This document shows, one piece after another, positions 44,379 to 53,043 of a stretch of 64,000 nt of DNA; the stretch's first letter is position 1, and the number at the start of each line of letters is the position of its first letter. Location: positions 806,001 to 870,000 of the forward strand of contig OW818689.1 in assembly GCA_942493325.1 (NCBI GenBank). Reading direction: 5' to 3'. The translations under genes were made by a program, and so were the position numbers. The notes under the pieces are model-generated. The model made no database searches. It saw only the letters and a program-made list of their open reading frames with translations, and had not been told where the DNA came from. The stretch comes from JAAFHB01 sp942493325 (lineage in GTDB: Bacteria; Bacteroidota; Bacteroidia; Bacteroidales; Prolixibacteraceae).

Positions 44379-45578
44379 TCACTTTTTACGCCCTGGTGTC
44401 CATTTGGAACGACCACCTGTATTCAAAAGGAATTTTAAAGCTTCCTGGTGACAGATGAGTTGTGCATCAAGAAGCATATCAGGAGTCTGGGTTACACAGA
44501 ATGCATGACTGGGTGATTCCACGGTCACACTCAGTGCACCGCAATGTAAATTCAGCGCTCCGTCAAGATTGTAATCTCCCATCTTAACCCGCTGAGCATC
44601 GGCTTCAGCCTTTAGGTCTTTCGATTTTTGCAAACCATTCAATGCCAGGCCTGTATGCACAGTCTTAAAAAGTGTATCGAAGGCAGAATACAAAGCTGGC
44701 TCTCCGAAAGGGCGTAGCATTACCATATACTGAGCACCGGTGTGCATATTGATAATCAGGTCAGGTCGTTCACGTTTGGTTAAGTCAAATAAAGCCTGAG
44801 TCTCCGGCTGACGATTCCCAAAAAAATCATCGTGCTGTATGTTTACTCCTGCATCGTTCGGGTATCCGCCCGGGAAACCCGGACGTGAAAAGTCGTATGG
44901 GATGAATTCCTTGACTTGTGGCCAGCCGGTAATCGTTCCATCCGGTTTGCCGCCCGTATTGAGGTATTCATGAACAGTTTCATCAGAAGGCCGGAATTCT
45001 TCCATGCGTAAGGGAATGCGGATCCTTCCATCGGGGTTCACAATCGGGATAAGAATGATACGATCAAGCTTTCCGACAATCGAAGTAATTCCAGGCCACT
45101 CCTTTCCGCGCAGATCTTTACCTGTCTCGATTACCGAGAGAAGGTTTACTGTCCCGACAATGCCTTCAAATTCACCGCCATGAACGGCTGACATACCCAT
45201 ATAAACCGTTTTCTCATGATCCTGTCCACGATAGGCGCGCACATCTCTGAATCCAAGTGATCCGGAGAAAGTAGTCGTTCCTTTACCCTGACGCGGTTGC
45301 CCATAGACCACAGCCCGAACAGGCCGGCCACCGGCAGAAGTGCCTATTACCTCAACTTGTCCTTTATGGATATTTTTTTTTAGAAAATTGGTAACCTCAT
45401 CATACGTGGATAGCCAATATGCAGGAATATTTTTCCGCTCCGTCAGGTAGGCTTCAGGGATCTCAAACGGGTTGCTTTTGGCACTGCCGGAGGCAGAAGT
45501 CTGGCCATAGCTTTCATTAAATAAAATCATAAACATCGTTAAAAGGATACTTTGGGTAACCTTTTTAATGACCTGCAT
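44379..45578 (-). CDS. Exported M14-family zinc carboxypeptidase
   Basis: 399 residues from the ATG at 45578, which starts a signal peptide ending ESYG; a longer frame to 45674 gives a leader without a signal. M14 zinc ligands are His and Glu in SAVHGGEFEG and His in INMHTGAQY; the catalytic Glu is in SVTVESPSHAF, with NPDGRIRIP between. It should remove C-terminal amino acids or amide-linked residues from a peptide in the periplasm. Family placement is firm, specificity is not. Confidence 0.85.
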   Translation of the reverse strand: MQVIKKVTQSILLTMFMILFNESYGQTSASGSAKSNPFEIPEAYLTERKNIPAYWLSTYDEVTNFLKKNIHKGQVEVIGTSAGGRPVRAVVYGQPRQGKGTTTFSGSLGFRDVRAYRGQDHEKTVYMGMSAVHGGEFEGIVGTVNLLSVIETGKDLRGKEWPGITSIVGKLDRIILIPIVNPDGRIRIPLRMEEFRPSDETVHEYLNTGGKPDGTITGWPQVKEFIPYDFSRPGFPGGYPNDAGVNIQHDDFFGNRQPETQALFDLTKRERPDLIINMHTGAQYMVMLRPFGEPALYSAFDTLFKTVHTGLALNGLQKSKDLKAEADAQRVKMGDYNLDGALNLHCGALSVTVESPSHAFCVTQTPDMLLDAQLICHQEALKFLLNTGGRSKWTPGRKK

Positions 45579-45718
45579 GTCAGTACCGGTTCTTGCAGAC
45601 ATTAGTGGATTAAAAAAATATTTCGGAATGCAAAACCTATTTTCAATATTCCGGATAAGGGCAAATTTTTTCATAATGAATTGTTCTTAGGTTATTTATA
45701 TATCGTATCTGGACGGTT

Positions 45719-46969
45719 TTACTTTTTTACAATACTTTCAATTACCATTTCCAGCGATTTAATAATGGCTTCATCCCCGGGAACATTACTAACCCATCCT
45801 TTTCTGTCTTCTTCATTATTTTTGGCAGTCGTATTTTGTGGTATTCCGGTATCACCGGGGTCATATTGCCCGTCGCGCCCTCCCAGCTTCCACACTACAA
45901 GATCCAGCGAGGGAACAATGTACATACAATGGTTTCCTGAACCAACTTTCCAATAAGCATCCCTAGGCAAATCAGGCCAATATCCGTTTGTATTTACATT
46001 AAATTGTAAACTATAAGGATAATGCGGATTATAGGGTGAACTATGTGAACTGGCCCGAACATAATCAACAGGAACAATTTGCTGTTTTTCCCATTTCCCT
46101 TCATTCAATAACAGGTAACCGAAACGAAGCATGTCAGTAGCCCGGAGGGCGATACCACCTCCACCTGGGCAATGAGTTACCCGTTTCTGATTTTTATATC
46201 CGAAACCCCATCTGCCCCATCCGAGTGCAGTTCCAAGGTATTTGTCCAGATAATCGTTTAATTCCATACCGGAAATATGACGAAGCATTATGGATGCAAT
46301 ATGGATTGAAGCAGTGGCATACGAATATCCTGCCCCTGGTTCACACCAAAGCTTTTTTACAGAAAAAGGAATATCACCCATTTTTCCTTCTTCCAATCCT
46401 AAAGCAAATTCATCAACAAGAGCATACCAGCCATCCGGACCTACCGGATCGATAGTTCCAGGCACACCTGAAACATAAACAGGGTTATTGCCCCTTATTC
46501 CAGCCGTAAACGAGAGTAATTGACCAAGTTTAATTTTTGACATCATTGGGTCAGGCAAAGGGAAAAACCGTTGCGGAAGGTATTTGGGTGTAAATACCAA
46601 CTGATCCAATCCTTTCGGAAACAATTCGGGATGCTGCGACATCAGTATCCCAAAGGCTATACTGGTAAAGGATTTTCCGCAGGAGGCCAGATTTGGAGTA
46701 GCTTCGCGGTGTCCTTTCCCGAAATATTTTTCATACACTAACCAACCATTTCGTAAAACAAGCAATCCCCCGTTTTTTGTATCTTTTTTAAGGTATTCAA
46801 TGGCTTTATCCAGCCGGGCTATGTCAATCTTTGTTTTTTTCCTGATTTCGCCCGGGTCGGATAAAGTACGCCAGCCACCAAGAGAGTCAGGAAGCGGGAA
46901 ATACTGGGCTTCACCTATAAGGCTAAACCCAAGTATAATTATCAAAAACAGATAGGTGAACTTCATCAT
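45719..46969 (-). CDS. Exported beta-lactamase-fold serine hydrolase (class C-like)
   Basis: 416 residues; signal peptide MMKFTYLFLIIILGFSLIGEA. S-x-x-K is present in LASCGKSFTSIAF, and the second motif region is GAGYSYATASIHIAS, where YAT replaces the usual YxN. Tail motif: KVGSGNHCMYIVPSLDLVVWKLGG. Such proteins can be esterases or D-aminopeptidases; a true lactamase is unlikely. Next to the 50-codon ORF and the PmoA-family gene. Confidence 0.83.
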   Translation of the reverse strand: MMKFTYLFLIIILGFSLIGEAQYFPLPDSLGGWRTLSDPGEIRKKTKIDIARLDKAIEYLKKDTKNGGLLVLRNGWLVYEKYFGKGHREATPNLASCGKSFTSIAFGILMSQHPELFPKGLDQLVFTPKYLPQRFFPLPDPMMSKIKLGQLLSFTAGIRGNNPVYVSGVPGTIDPVGPDGWYALVDEFALGLEEGKMGDIPFSVKKLWCEPGAGYSYATASIHIASIMLRHISGMELNDYLDKYLGTALGWGRWGFGYKNQKRVTHCPGGGGIALRATDMLRFGYLLLNEGKWEKQQIVPVDYVRASSHSSPYNPHYPYSLQFNVNTNGYWPDLPRDAYWKVGSGNHCMYIVPSLDLVVWKLGGRDGQYDPGDTGIPQNTTAKNNEEDRKGWVSNVPGDEAIIKSLEMVIESIVKK

Positions 46970-46990
46970 AAAAATTTCGTATTAAGTGAT

Positions 46991-47143
46991 TTATTTTATT
47001 TCATCAGCCTTAATAATGATGTCACCTTTAGGCGACCAGTACAGTTCTTTCCCCTCATTATCCTTTTCGATGGCTTCAAGGATAACATGCAAATTTTCAG
47101 GACTGGAAACCTGGCGAGCGATAAAGGAAACAGAACCTGCCAT
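46991..47143 (-). CDS. 50-residue hypothetical protein directly after the PmoA-family gene
   Basis: An ATG at 47143 opens a 50-codon frame (starts MAGSVSFIARQVSSPE, ends DIIIKADEIK) only 5 bases after the PmoA-family stop. It is polar with an even codon pattern and no stop until TAA at 46991; it has no signal or membrane segment. The sequence looks like the C-terminal end of a longer Bacteroidota protein (ELYWSPKGDIIIKADEI), so it may be a truncated remnant or a small partner. Function unknown. Confidence 0.5.
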   Translation of the reverse strand: MAGSVSFIARQVSSPENLHVILEAIEKDNEGKELYWSPKGDIIIKADEIK

Positions 47144-47148
47144 AAAAA

Positions 47149-48216
47149 TCAATACTTATTTGCGAAATCGTCCGCGAAGGCATTCATCTCTGCCTGAGTT
47201 AAATGAGATCCGGAATTAACAATTACACGGTATCTGAAAGTTACCGACTGTCCGTCAGCAAGTGAAAATTTTAATTCTTCCGTACCCTTGGTGAAATCCC
47301 TCGTGCCAAGAGGATTGGCAGCAAATAATCCATAACCCCGGGCATGCCAGAAAGTAGGATAACTCAGGTTTTTGGGATGATCACATACCACTAATGATAT
47401 TTTTTCATCACCAATATTGCCGTACAGATCCATCCATTTAGCCCTGGTACTCCAGACAGACTCTCCGGTGATACCTTCACTGCTTAAAAAGTTTCCGGAA
47501 ACTCCGGTATTGGTCAATGCTTTCACAGTGGTGATATTCCCCTGTGCGTCGGTAAGTGCCATTTTATCTTTAGATGGAAGCTCAAGCTGGCGTGCGACAC
47601 GTATCCCAAACATCCCTTCCTTGGTATCGTCAAATACAATTGCACCATTTATGGCTTTAAGGGTTGTAATCCGATCAATGATGCGTATTGAACCTTTTGC
47701 AATAAAATAAAATTCAGTTTTTTCAGCAAGCAGCTCTTTTCCTGACGAATCTACCCAATGTGCTTTCACAGACAGAACACCTTCGCCAGTTCCCCCTTTC
47801 ATTTTTTCAATTGCCAGGTGTCTGATTTCACCTCCGTTTGCATTTTTTGATCCAAGTCCGGCAGAACCGTTGCCCCAGAAATCAACGCCATTTACATTAC
47901 CATAATTCAGCCAAATGCCGACCTGGTGCGGATGGTCATTACGTTCGCCTTCTCTTACTTTTAACGGAAACCCCCGGGTAATTTCTGTCCCGGCAGAGGT
48001 AATCACAGGATACAATACGGGTTTATGCACATTATCATACCAGCAATAGGAAGTAAATAGTTTTCCATCAACCAGGATATCCACTTTTTTATCTGCCTCA
48101 TGATTAACAAATTTTACTTTCAGCTTCTCAGGGGCCTGAACCTTGTTTGATGATTTAAATCCTCCGGTAAATGATAATACAGTCAGGAGGGCAAGGGCAA
48201 TTAATGTTAGTTTCAT
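47149..48216 (-). CDS. Exported PmoA-family protein (DUF6807)
   Basis: 355 residues; signal peptide MKLTLIALALLTVLSFTGG. The fold is a beta-sandwich with family-type segments GKLFTSYCWYDNVHKPVLYPV, RNDHPHQVGIWLNYGNVNGVDFWG, IDRITTLKAINGAIVFDDTKEGMFGIRVA and WHARGYGLFAANPLGTRDF. Despite the name it is not methane monooxygenase: the label was inherited. DUF6807 proteins sit in polysaccharide loci, and a carbohydrate-related role is assumed (inference). 43 bases downstream of the DUF4038 gene. Confidence 0.83.
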   Translation of the reverse strand: MKLTLIALALLTVLSFTGGFKSSNKVQAPEKLKVKFVNHEADKKVDILVDGKLFTSYCWYDNVHKPVLYPVITSAGTEITRGFPLKVREGERNDHPHQVGIWLNYGNVNGVDFWGNGSAGLGSKNANGGEIRHLAIEKMKGGTGEGVLSVKAHWVDSSGKELLAEKTEFYFIAKGSIRIIDRITTLKAINGAIVFDDTKEGMFGIRVARQLELPSKDKMALTDAQGNITTVKALTNTGVSGNFLSSEGITGESVWSTRAKWMDLYGNIGDEKISLVVCDHPKNLSYPTFWHARGYGLFAANPLGTRDFTKGTEELKFSLADGQSVTFRYRVIVNSGSHLTQAEMNAFADDFANKY

Positions 48217-48259
48217 AGTTAATTAATTTATACATTGTTGATTTACAGGAACATATCTG

Positions 48260-49918
48260 TTATTGACGGATTAAGATCAAAAAGGCATCCTCCCAACCAT
48301 CGGGCCGCGTAAATGTGACGCTGGCAGAAGGAATTACGGGTTGAGCAATTTCAGTAGTCATTCCATTGACCGGATTCAGCCATTTCCCTTTCATTGTCCC
48401 GGAACAACCCTTCAAATCCAGGATAATTTTAGCGTTGTCGGGCAGGTAAGCCAATACCAGGTCCTTTTCCGTTGTTTGGGATATCACCATTTTAAGTGTT
48501 TCGTCAGCTGACTGGTTTAATATAAGATCATGAGACGGAACTAACTGCCACCATTTTATGGAACTGAAAAAATTTCTCATAACAGTCATCTGCCCGGCAC
48601 CTGGCCAATGGATTGCTTTACGCCAGAAATCATATGCGGTGGAATCCTTATTAAACCTCCATACTGCTCCGGCGCCAATTTTTACCTTTGGAGGAATGTC
48701 ACCTGCTCCGTAAGTATACCCCATGGAACCTGATAACCACGATATCCATCCAAGTTTGCGGACATCTTTTTCGCGCCAGTTCAATCCTTCATTACTCCCA
48801 TAGCCGTCATACATTGCTTCAATGTTAATAACCGGCTTAACCGGTGAGCTATTCCACATATCCAGCGTCCAACTCCTCGCAGCATTGTATGCCTTAGCCA
48901 GATTGCCGCTATGGTGTCCGCTCTGCATTCCGCAAAAATCGACTGATGGAGTATTCCTGTATGTTAAGTTGGCTTCATAATTTGTTCCGGCATGCTGAGT
49001 CACAAGGTGTAAAGTTGATTTCTTAAGTTCTGCTGCCACAAGGTTGAGCTCAGCTTCATATTTTTGGTCGAAGGATGGTGATAAAATGACCATTAGAGAA
49101 GACATTCTTCCGGTAAGGTAAATTTCAAATTTCTGGTTATTTGGATTCTTAGCAAACAGGTCTCTCCATATATTGCCCAGGCCAACCATAAGTATAAACA
49201 ATCCTTTGTCGTTTGCATAGGCTATCTTTTCCTCCAGCTCCTGCCAGAAAAGCGGATCCACTGTTCCATCCTGCCTGAAAGATGTAATCTCCAGCAAAGG
49301 CCAGCCTCTCGGGCTTATCTGTATCACAGAAAAACCCTGACTAACCCGGGTATCCACATACTCACGCCATTCTTCCATTGTCGATTTCCTCGCGGCATTC
49401 CATCCGGTATCGCCTATCCAGAGAAATGGAGTTCCATCAGCATGTGCGAGAAACCTTTTGTCTTCACTTATTTTCAGGTCTCCATGTTTATAAAGGGGAT
49501 TATCACCCTTGTATTTCACCACTTTTACTTTACCGTGTCTGTTATGCAGATCTGCATTCCCCTGGTCACTGCAGATTGTATTCCAGTGCCATATGCCGGG
49601 TACCGGAAAAGCGGCGCGGAAACAAAAATTATTACCATCGTCAGTAAAAGCCGTAGTTGTAAATGTTTTACCATTAGGTCCTGTAAAAACAGCCGTTAAC
49701 GTAACTATTTTACTTTCAATTGCCACTTCAGAAGAGAGGGTATGTTGCCACCGCTCCCATTGAACGGCTTTTTCTTTGTGGTCTTTATTCACCGCATCAC
49801 TATTAGCGAGTGCTACTTTTATATCCGCGGCAGGATGAACATTTTTTGATGCTTTAAACCCACTGAACAGTGAAAATATAACTGTTAATATTAAAATTAC
49901 ATTGGATGCTTTTTTCAT
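48260..49918 (-). CDS. Exported DUF5060/DUF4038 apiosidase-like glycoside hydrolase (GH140-like)
   Basis: 552 residues with a signal peptide. The N-terminal DUF5060 beta-domain (AVQWERWQHTLSSEV, GIWHWNTICSDQGNADLHN) is followed by a DUF4038 barrel: FLAHADGTPFLWIGDTGWNA, SVIQISPRGWPLLEI, DFCGMQSGHHSGN, VKPVINIEAMYDGYG (possible nucleophile Glu) and a C-terminal beta domain (LVLAYLPDNAKIILDLKG). GH140 enzymes release apiose-linked units in pectin; this is family-level similarity, so the substrate is unconfirmed. Followed at 43 bases by the PmoA-family gene. Confidence 0.83.
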   Translation of the reverse strand: MKKASNVILILTVIFSLFSGFKASKNVHPAADIKVALANSDAVNKDHKEKAVQWERWQHTLSSEVAIESKIVTLTAVFTGPNGKTFTTTAFTDDGNNFCFRAAFPVPGIWHWNTICSDQGNADLHNRHGKVKVVKYKGDNPLYKHGDLKISEDKRFLAHADGTPFLWIGDTGWNAARKSTMEEWREYVDTRVSQGFSVIQISPRGWPLLEITSFRQDGTVDPLFWQELEEKIAYANDKGLFILMVGLGNIWRDLFAKNPNNQKFEIYLTGRMSSLMVILSPSFDQKYEAELNLVAAELKKSTLHLVTQHAGTNYEANLTYRNTPSVDFCGMQSGHHSGNLAKAYNAARSWTLDMWNSSPVKPVINIEAMYDGYGSNEGLNWREKDVRKLGWISWLSGSMGYTYGAGDIPPKVKIGAGAVWRFNKDSTAYDFWRKAIHWPGAGQMTVMRNFFSSIKWWQLVPSHDLILNQSADETLKMVISQTTEKDLVLAYLPDNAKIILDLKGCSGTMKGKWLNPVNGMTTEIAQPVIPSASVTFTRPDGWEDAFLILIRQ

Positions 49919-50017
49919 AGGTGTCAGTTTTAATTATAATTACGACATTTTCAAAGCAACGTAGTTATGACATCTTAATCGGTTTCAATTTTAACCACTT
50001 CAATCCAAATCGATGTC

Positions 50018-51541
50018 TCATTTTGCTTTGTTTATTGTAACTAAATGAATCTTCAATAATTCATACATAAATGCGGGTCCCCCGGTCATCGCTTCGTAAT
50101 GGTTGTGTTTATTTGTTGCTCTTGGTAAAGGAAATCCGTCCGGAAGAAAAATTTCAACGCCAAGTTGTCCGAAATAGTTGGCACGATCAAGGTAAACCCC
50201 ATCGCCGGTCGTCTCATAACTATTCAGCATTAATTCAATAACACTTGAAAAAACGTCTGGTTTTATAAGTTGTGAAGTATCAGGGCTTGACGTCAGGTAT
50301 TTATTTGCAGCCACAAGCATTAATGATCTGTATTTTTGAGCTAAATCAGGATATTCAGAATTGAGCCTGGAGTAACGCTGATAACAAAGGTTCGCGGTAC
50401 CTGCATGTGGTCCATATCCGTAGCCAGAACCCCATTCAGTACTATACGGTTTGTTCATCGAACGTGTGCGTGGTTTACCTGTTTCAGCATGTAATGTTAC
50501 CGCGAAGCCTCCGCCAATGGAGTCAAATTTATGCGGGGCATTCAGGAAATTTATATCCTGCTGATGTGCAAACTTTTTCATGCGTGCTGCCAGTTCAGTA
50601 TCCATCAAATGAGCTGCTATCTCAAGACACCTTGCCAATTCAAGATTGCTGGTCAGCCATATTACGTTGATATGATCCCCTTCGTTGGAACGGCCTGCCG
50701 GCAAATAACCCGACCTGGTCAACTTTGTATTATCCTCCATCCTTCGAAAAAGGACTTCTATTGCTGTCAATAACTCTTCCTTTCGATCACGTTTGAAATT
50801 CTCTTTTCTACTGTAAGCATCAGCCCATCGTTCGATCATTTGTCCGGCATAACGTGGAAATTCGAACCCGGAATTCGGTCCGTGTTCTGACCATTTAGCA
50901 TGTCGGCTGAAATCACCGGTCATTTTGTCGGAAATTTGGTGATCCCATTCTCCAATAGCAAATTTCCAGCAGGCATCGGGAGCCAGCTTATAACATTGAT
51001 TCCAAAATGGCCACACATCAGTTTCGTGGATATCGAAGTTCGGAGCGTGGGCACATGATTCGCTATAAAAATCCCAATAAAGGTGTTCGCCCCAACACAT
51101 AAGCCCTGTTGCCGGACTTTGGCAGTGGGAGAAAAAAAATTCCAACGCATCATCTGCCTCTTTCGCATATTTATTATCCCCGGTGAGTTCGGTCAAGTTA
51201 TACAAAACATGTAACAAATCCTTATCAGATAGCGGGTTGGCACCACCGAGCGCCCTGTCAGTTTCACGTACCCCTTCGATGCTTCCAAATTCCGCTTTGG
51301 CACCCGGCTTCATTGTTTCGCGGTTCAAGGCCGAGGCAAACAAGGGTGAATGTTCTTTCCCATAATGGTCACGTCCCTTATTAATCATTGTAACGGCATA
51401 GTCCTCAACAAGCTTACGAAAATCAGGACGACCCGATTTAACCGGATTGGCAGCACTAAGTATATTGAAAGATGCGAATACTATTAGGAATTGGAAGATA
51501 ATTGAAGCTATTATTACATATTCTTTAGGCCGATTCTTCAT
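50018..51541 (-). CDS. Exported alpha/alpha-toroid protein of unknown family
   Basis: 507 residues; N-terminal signal/anchor segment YVIIASIIFQFLIVFASFN. The rest is helical with regularly spaced aromatic and charged residues typical of (alpha/alpha)n barrels seen in polysaccharide lyases and glycosidases: CWGEHLYWDFYSESCAHAPN, ETDVWPFWNQCYKLAPD, TEWGSGYGYGPHAGTANLC. Candidate acids and His/Tyr occur in a central cleft (inference). No CAZy family recognised with confidence. First gene of the minus-strand degradative block. Confidence 0.7.
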   Translation of the reverse strand: MKNRPKEYVIIASIIFQFLIVFASFNILSAANPVKSGRPDFRKLVEDYAVTMINKGRDHYGKEHSPLFASALNRETMKPGAKAEFGSIEGVRETDRALGGANPLSDKDLLHVLYNLTELTGDNKYAKEADDALEFFFSHCQSPATGLMCWGEHLYWDFYSESCAHAPNFDIHETDVWPFWNQCYKLAPDACWKFAIGEWDHQISDKMTGDFSRHAKWSEHGPNSGFEFPRYAGQMIERWADAYSRKENFKRDRKEELLTAIEVLFRRMEDNTKLTRSGYLPAGRSNEGDHINVIWLTSNLELARCLEIAAHLMDTELAARMKKFAHQQDINFLNAPHKFDSIGGGFAVTLHAETGKPRTRSMNKPYSTEWGSGYGYGPHAGTANLCYQRYSRLNSEYPDLAQKYRSLMLVAANKYLTSSPDTSQLIKPDVFSSVIELMLNSYETTGDGVYLDRANYFGQLGVEIFLPDGFPLPRATNKHNHYEAMTGGPAFMYELLKIHLVTINKAK

Positions 51542-51895
51542 TTGTTATATATTTAGAATTTATAAAATTTTTGCAATGATAAGTTTGTTTTCAAATCACA
51601 TAAGCAGCATTTAATTAGACATTACAAAGGGAAAATTAGGTTATTGACACATCAAATCTAGTAAAATATTGCTGTATTGCGGAATCAACATCCTTTTTTA
51701 AATTCCTGGATAGATCCAGGTTTATTTTTTAATCCGCTATTCGTCTAAACAATCCCTTATCAGCGGGTCCGGGCCTTCAACCGACTGAAGTGATTCAATT
51801 TCACTATTTATCCCCTGCCCTATTACCAAAGACTGCATCATTTGACAAATTGTCTATATTTGTGATCGTCTGTTTTCATATTTAAAGTAGCTGAA
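51542..51895. other. Divergent intergenic interval
   Basis: About 350 bases between the alpha/alpha-toroid gene (minus) and the DUF1638 gene (plus). TATATTTG at 51855-51862 fits the plus-strand -7 box TAnnTTTG about 40 bases before the DUF1638 start; a -33 box is not clear. Nothing else seen. Confidence 0.45.
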
Positions 51896-52630
51896 ATGCG
51901 TCTGAAATTATTGGCATGTAAAGTTCTGCAGCGTGAAATTAGCTTGCTGATGGCTCAATGCGAACATTTTATAGATGTAACTTACATCCGGCAGGATTTA
52001 CACAACACTCCGCAATTGCTGAATACGGCCTTGCAGGAGGAGATTAATAAACTGGATGAAGGAAGTGACCGATATACCTGCCCTGAACCGTTCGATGCTA
52101 TTTTATTGGGTTACGGTCTGTGCAGCAATGCCGTAACCGGTTTAAAATCAGCTAAGTATAAGCTGGTAATTCCAAAAGCTCACGATTGCATCACCTTTTT
52201 ATTGGGTTCACGCGAGGCATATAATCATCATTTTACCAATAATCCCGGAACGTACTGGTACAGTACCGGGTGGGTTGAAAATGTTAAGATGCCCAGTAAA
52301 AAGCGGCTTGAAGAAATTCGTGAGGAATACATCGAAACTTATGGAGAAGAAAATGCCCAATACCTTATGGAAATGGAGCATAACTGGGTAAAAGATTATA
52401 ATACGGCCGGTTTCATTAACTGGAATGAATTAAAATCGGACAAGGCTCTGCTTTTTACAAAAGACTGTGCGCAATCGTTAAAATGGGACTATAAGAAGTA
52501 CGATGGCTCAACGGGCTACCTTAACAACTTTTTAAATGGCAACTGGGATCCGAACTATTTCCTGATTCTGGAATGCGGCAATTCAGCCGAACAATCATAT
52601 GATGAAGAAGTTATAAAAATAAAAAATTAG
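51896..52630 (+). CDS. DUF1638 protein
   Basis: 244 residues in one alpha/beta domain. DUF1638 hallmarks: KLLACKVLQREISLLMAQC, a strand-turn FDAILLGYGLCSNAVTGL, LVIPKAHDCITFLLGSREAYNHHF and the closing LNGNWDPNYFLILECGN. The family is often found beside corrinoid-dependent methyltransferase genes in anaerobes; the UroD-fold protein at 16019 is the only such gene here, 35 kb away. Biochemical role unknown. Confidence 0.85.
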   Translation: MRLKLLACKVLQREISLLMAQCEHFIDVTYIRQDLHNTPQLLNTALQEEINKLDEGSDRYTCPEPFDAILLGYGLCSNAVTGLKSAKYKLVIPKAHDCITFLLGSREAYNHHFTNNPGTYWYSTGWVENVKMPSKKRLEEIREEYIETYGEENAQYLMEMEHNWVKDYNTAGFINWNELKSDKALLFTKDCAQSLKWDYKKYDGSTGYLNNFLNGNWDPNYFLILECGNSAEQSYDEEVIKIKN

Positions 52631-53043
52631 GATACCTGGAGGAACCCCGGTAATGCCTCCTATCTTTGCTAAAATGATTACGGTACCTGATTCCAGTTTA
52701 TCAAGTGAAAAAAAACATTCCGCTTTTATTCTGAGTGGTAAACGGATCTTTTAACAGGGACTCCCAAACAATGGCCGGGATTTCGAATCTTGAGCTTTCC
52801 AACTTTCGGCGTTCCTTCATACTTTTTTTGCCTTTATTCCAACTGTGGATGATTATTTCCTATTTATTGAAATGCCGTTTTTGAGGTGAAACCCATTGTT
52901 AAACAAAACTAATTTATGATGATTAAGCCAAAAGTCTAATTTATTAAAAAAAAATATAATTTTGAAAACCATACAAAATTGATAGCTATCGATTAATTTT
53001 GAAATTAACCAGCATTAAACCAAATTACTAAACTTACAAAAAC
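52631..53043. other. Gene-free interval
   Basis: About 410 bases with no gene I can support; only a 26-codon frame (MITVPDSSLSSEKKHSAFIL...) near 52675, too short to call. The last ~100 bases before 53044 are very AT-rich and would hold the promoter of the beta-propeller lipoprotein. Confidence 0.5.

Noticed and set aside
45719..46969. Antibiotic-resistance beta-lactamase
   Set aside because: The fold and S-x-x-K motif match, but the YxN motif is altered and the gene sits in a catabolic block, so an esterase or peptidase is more likely.
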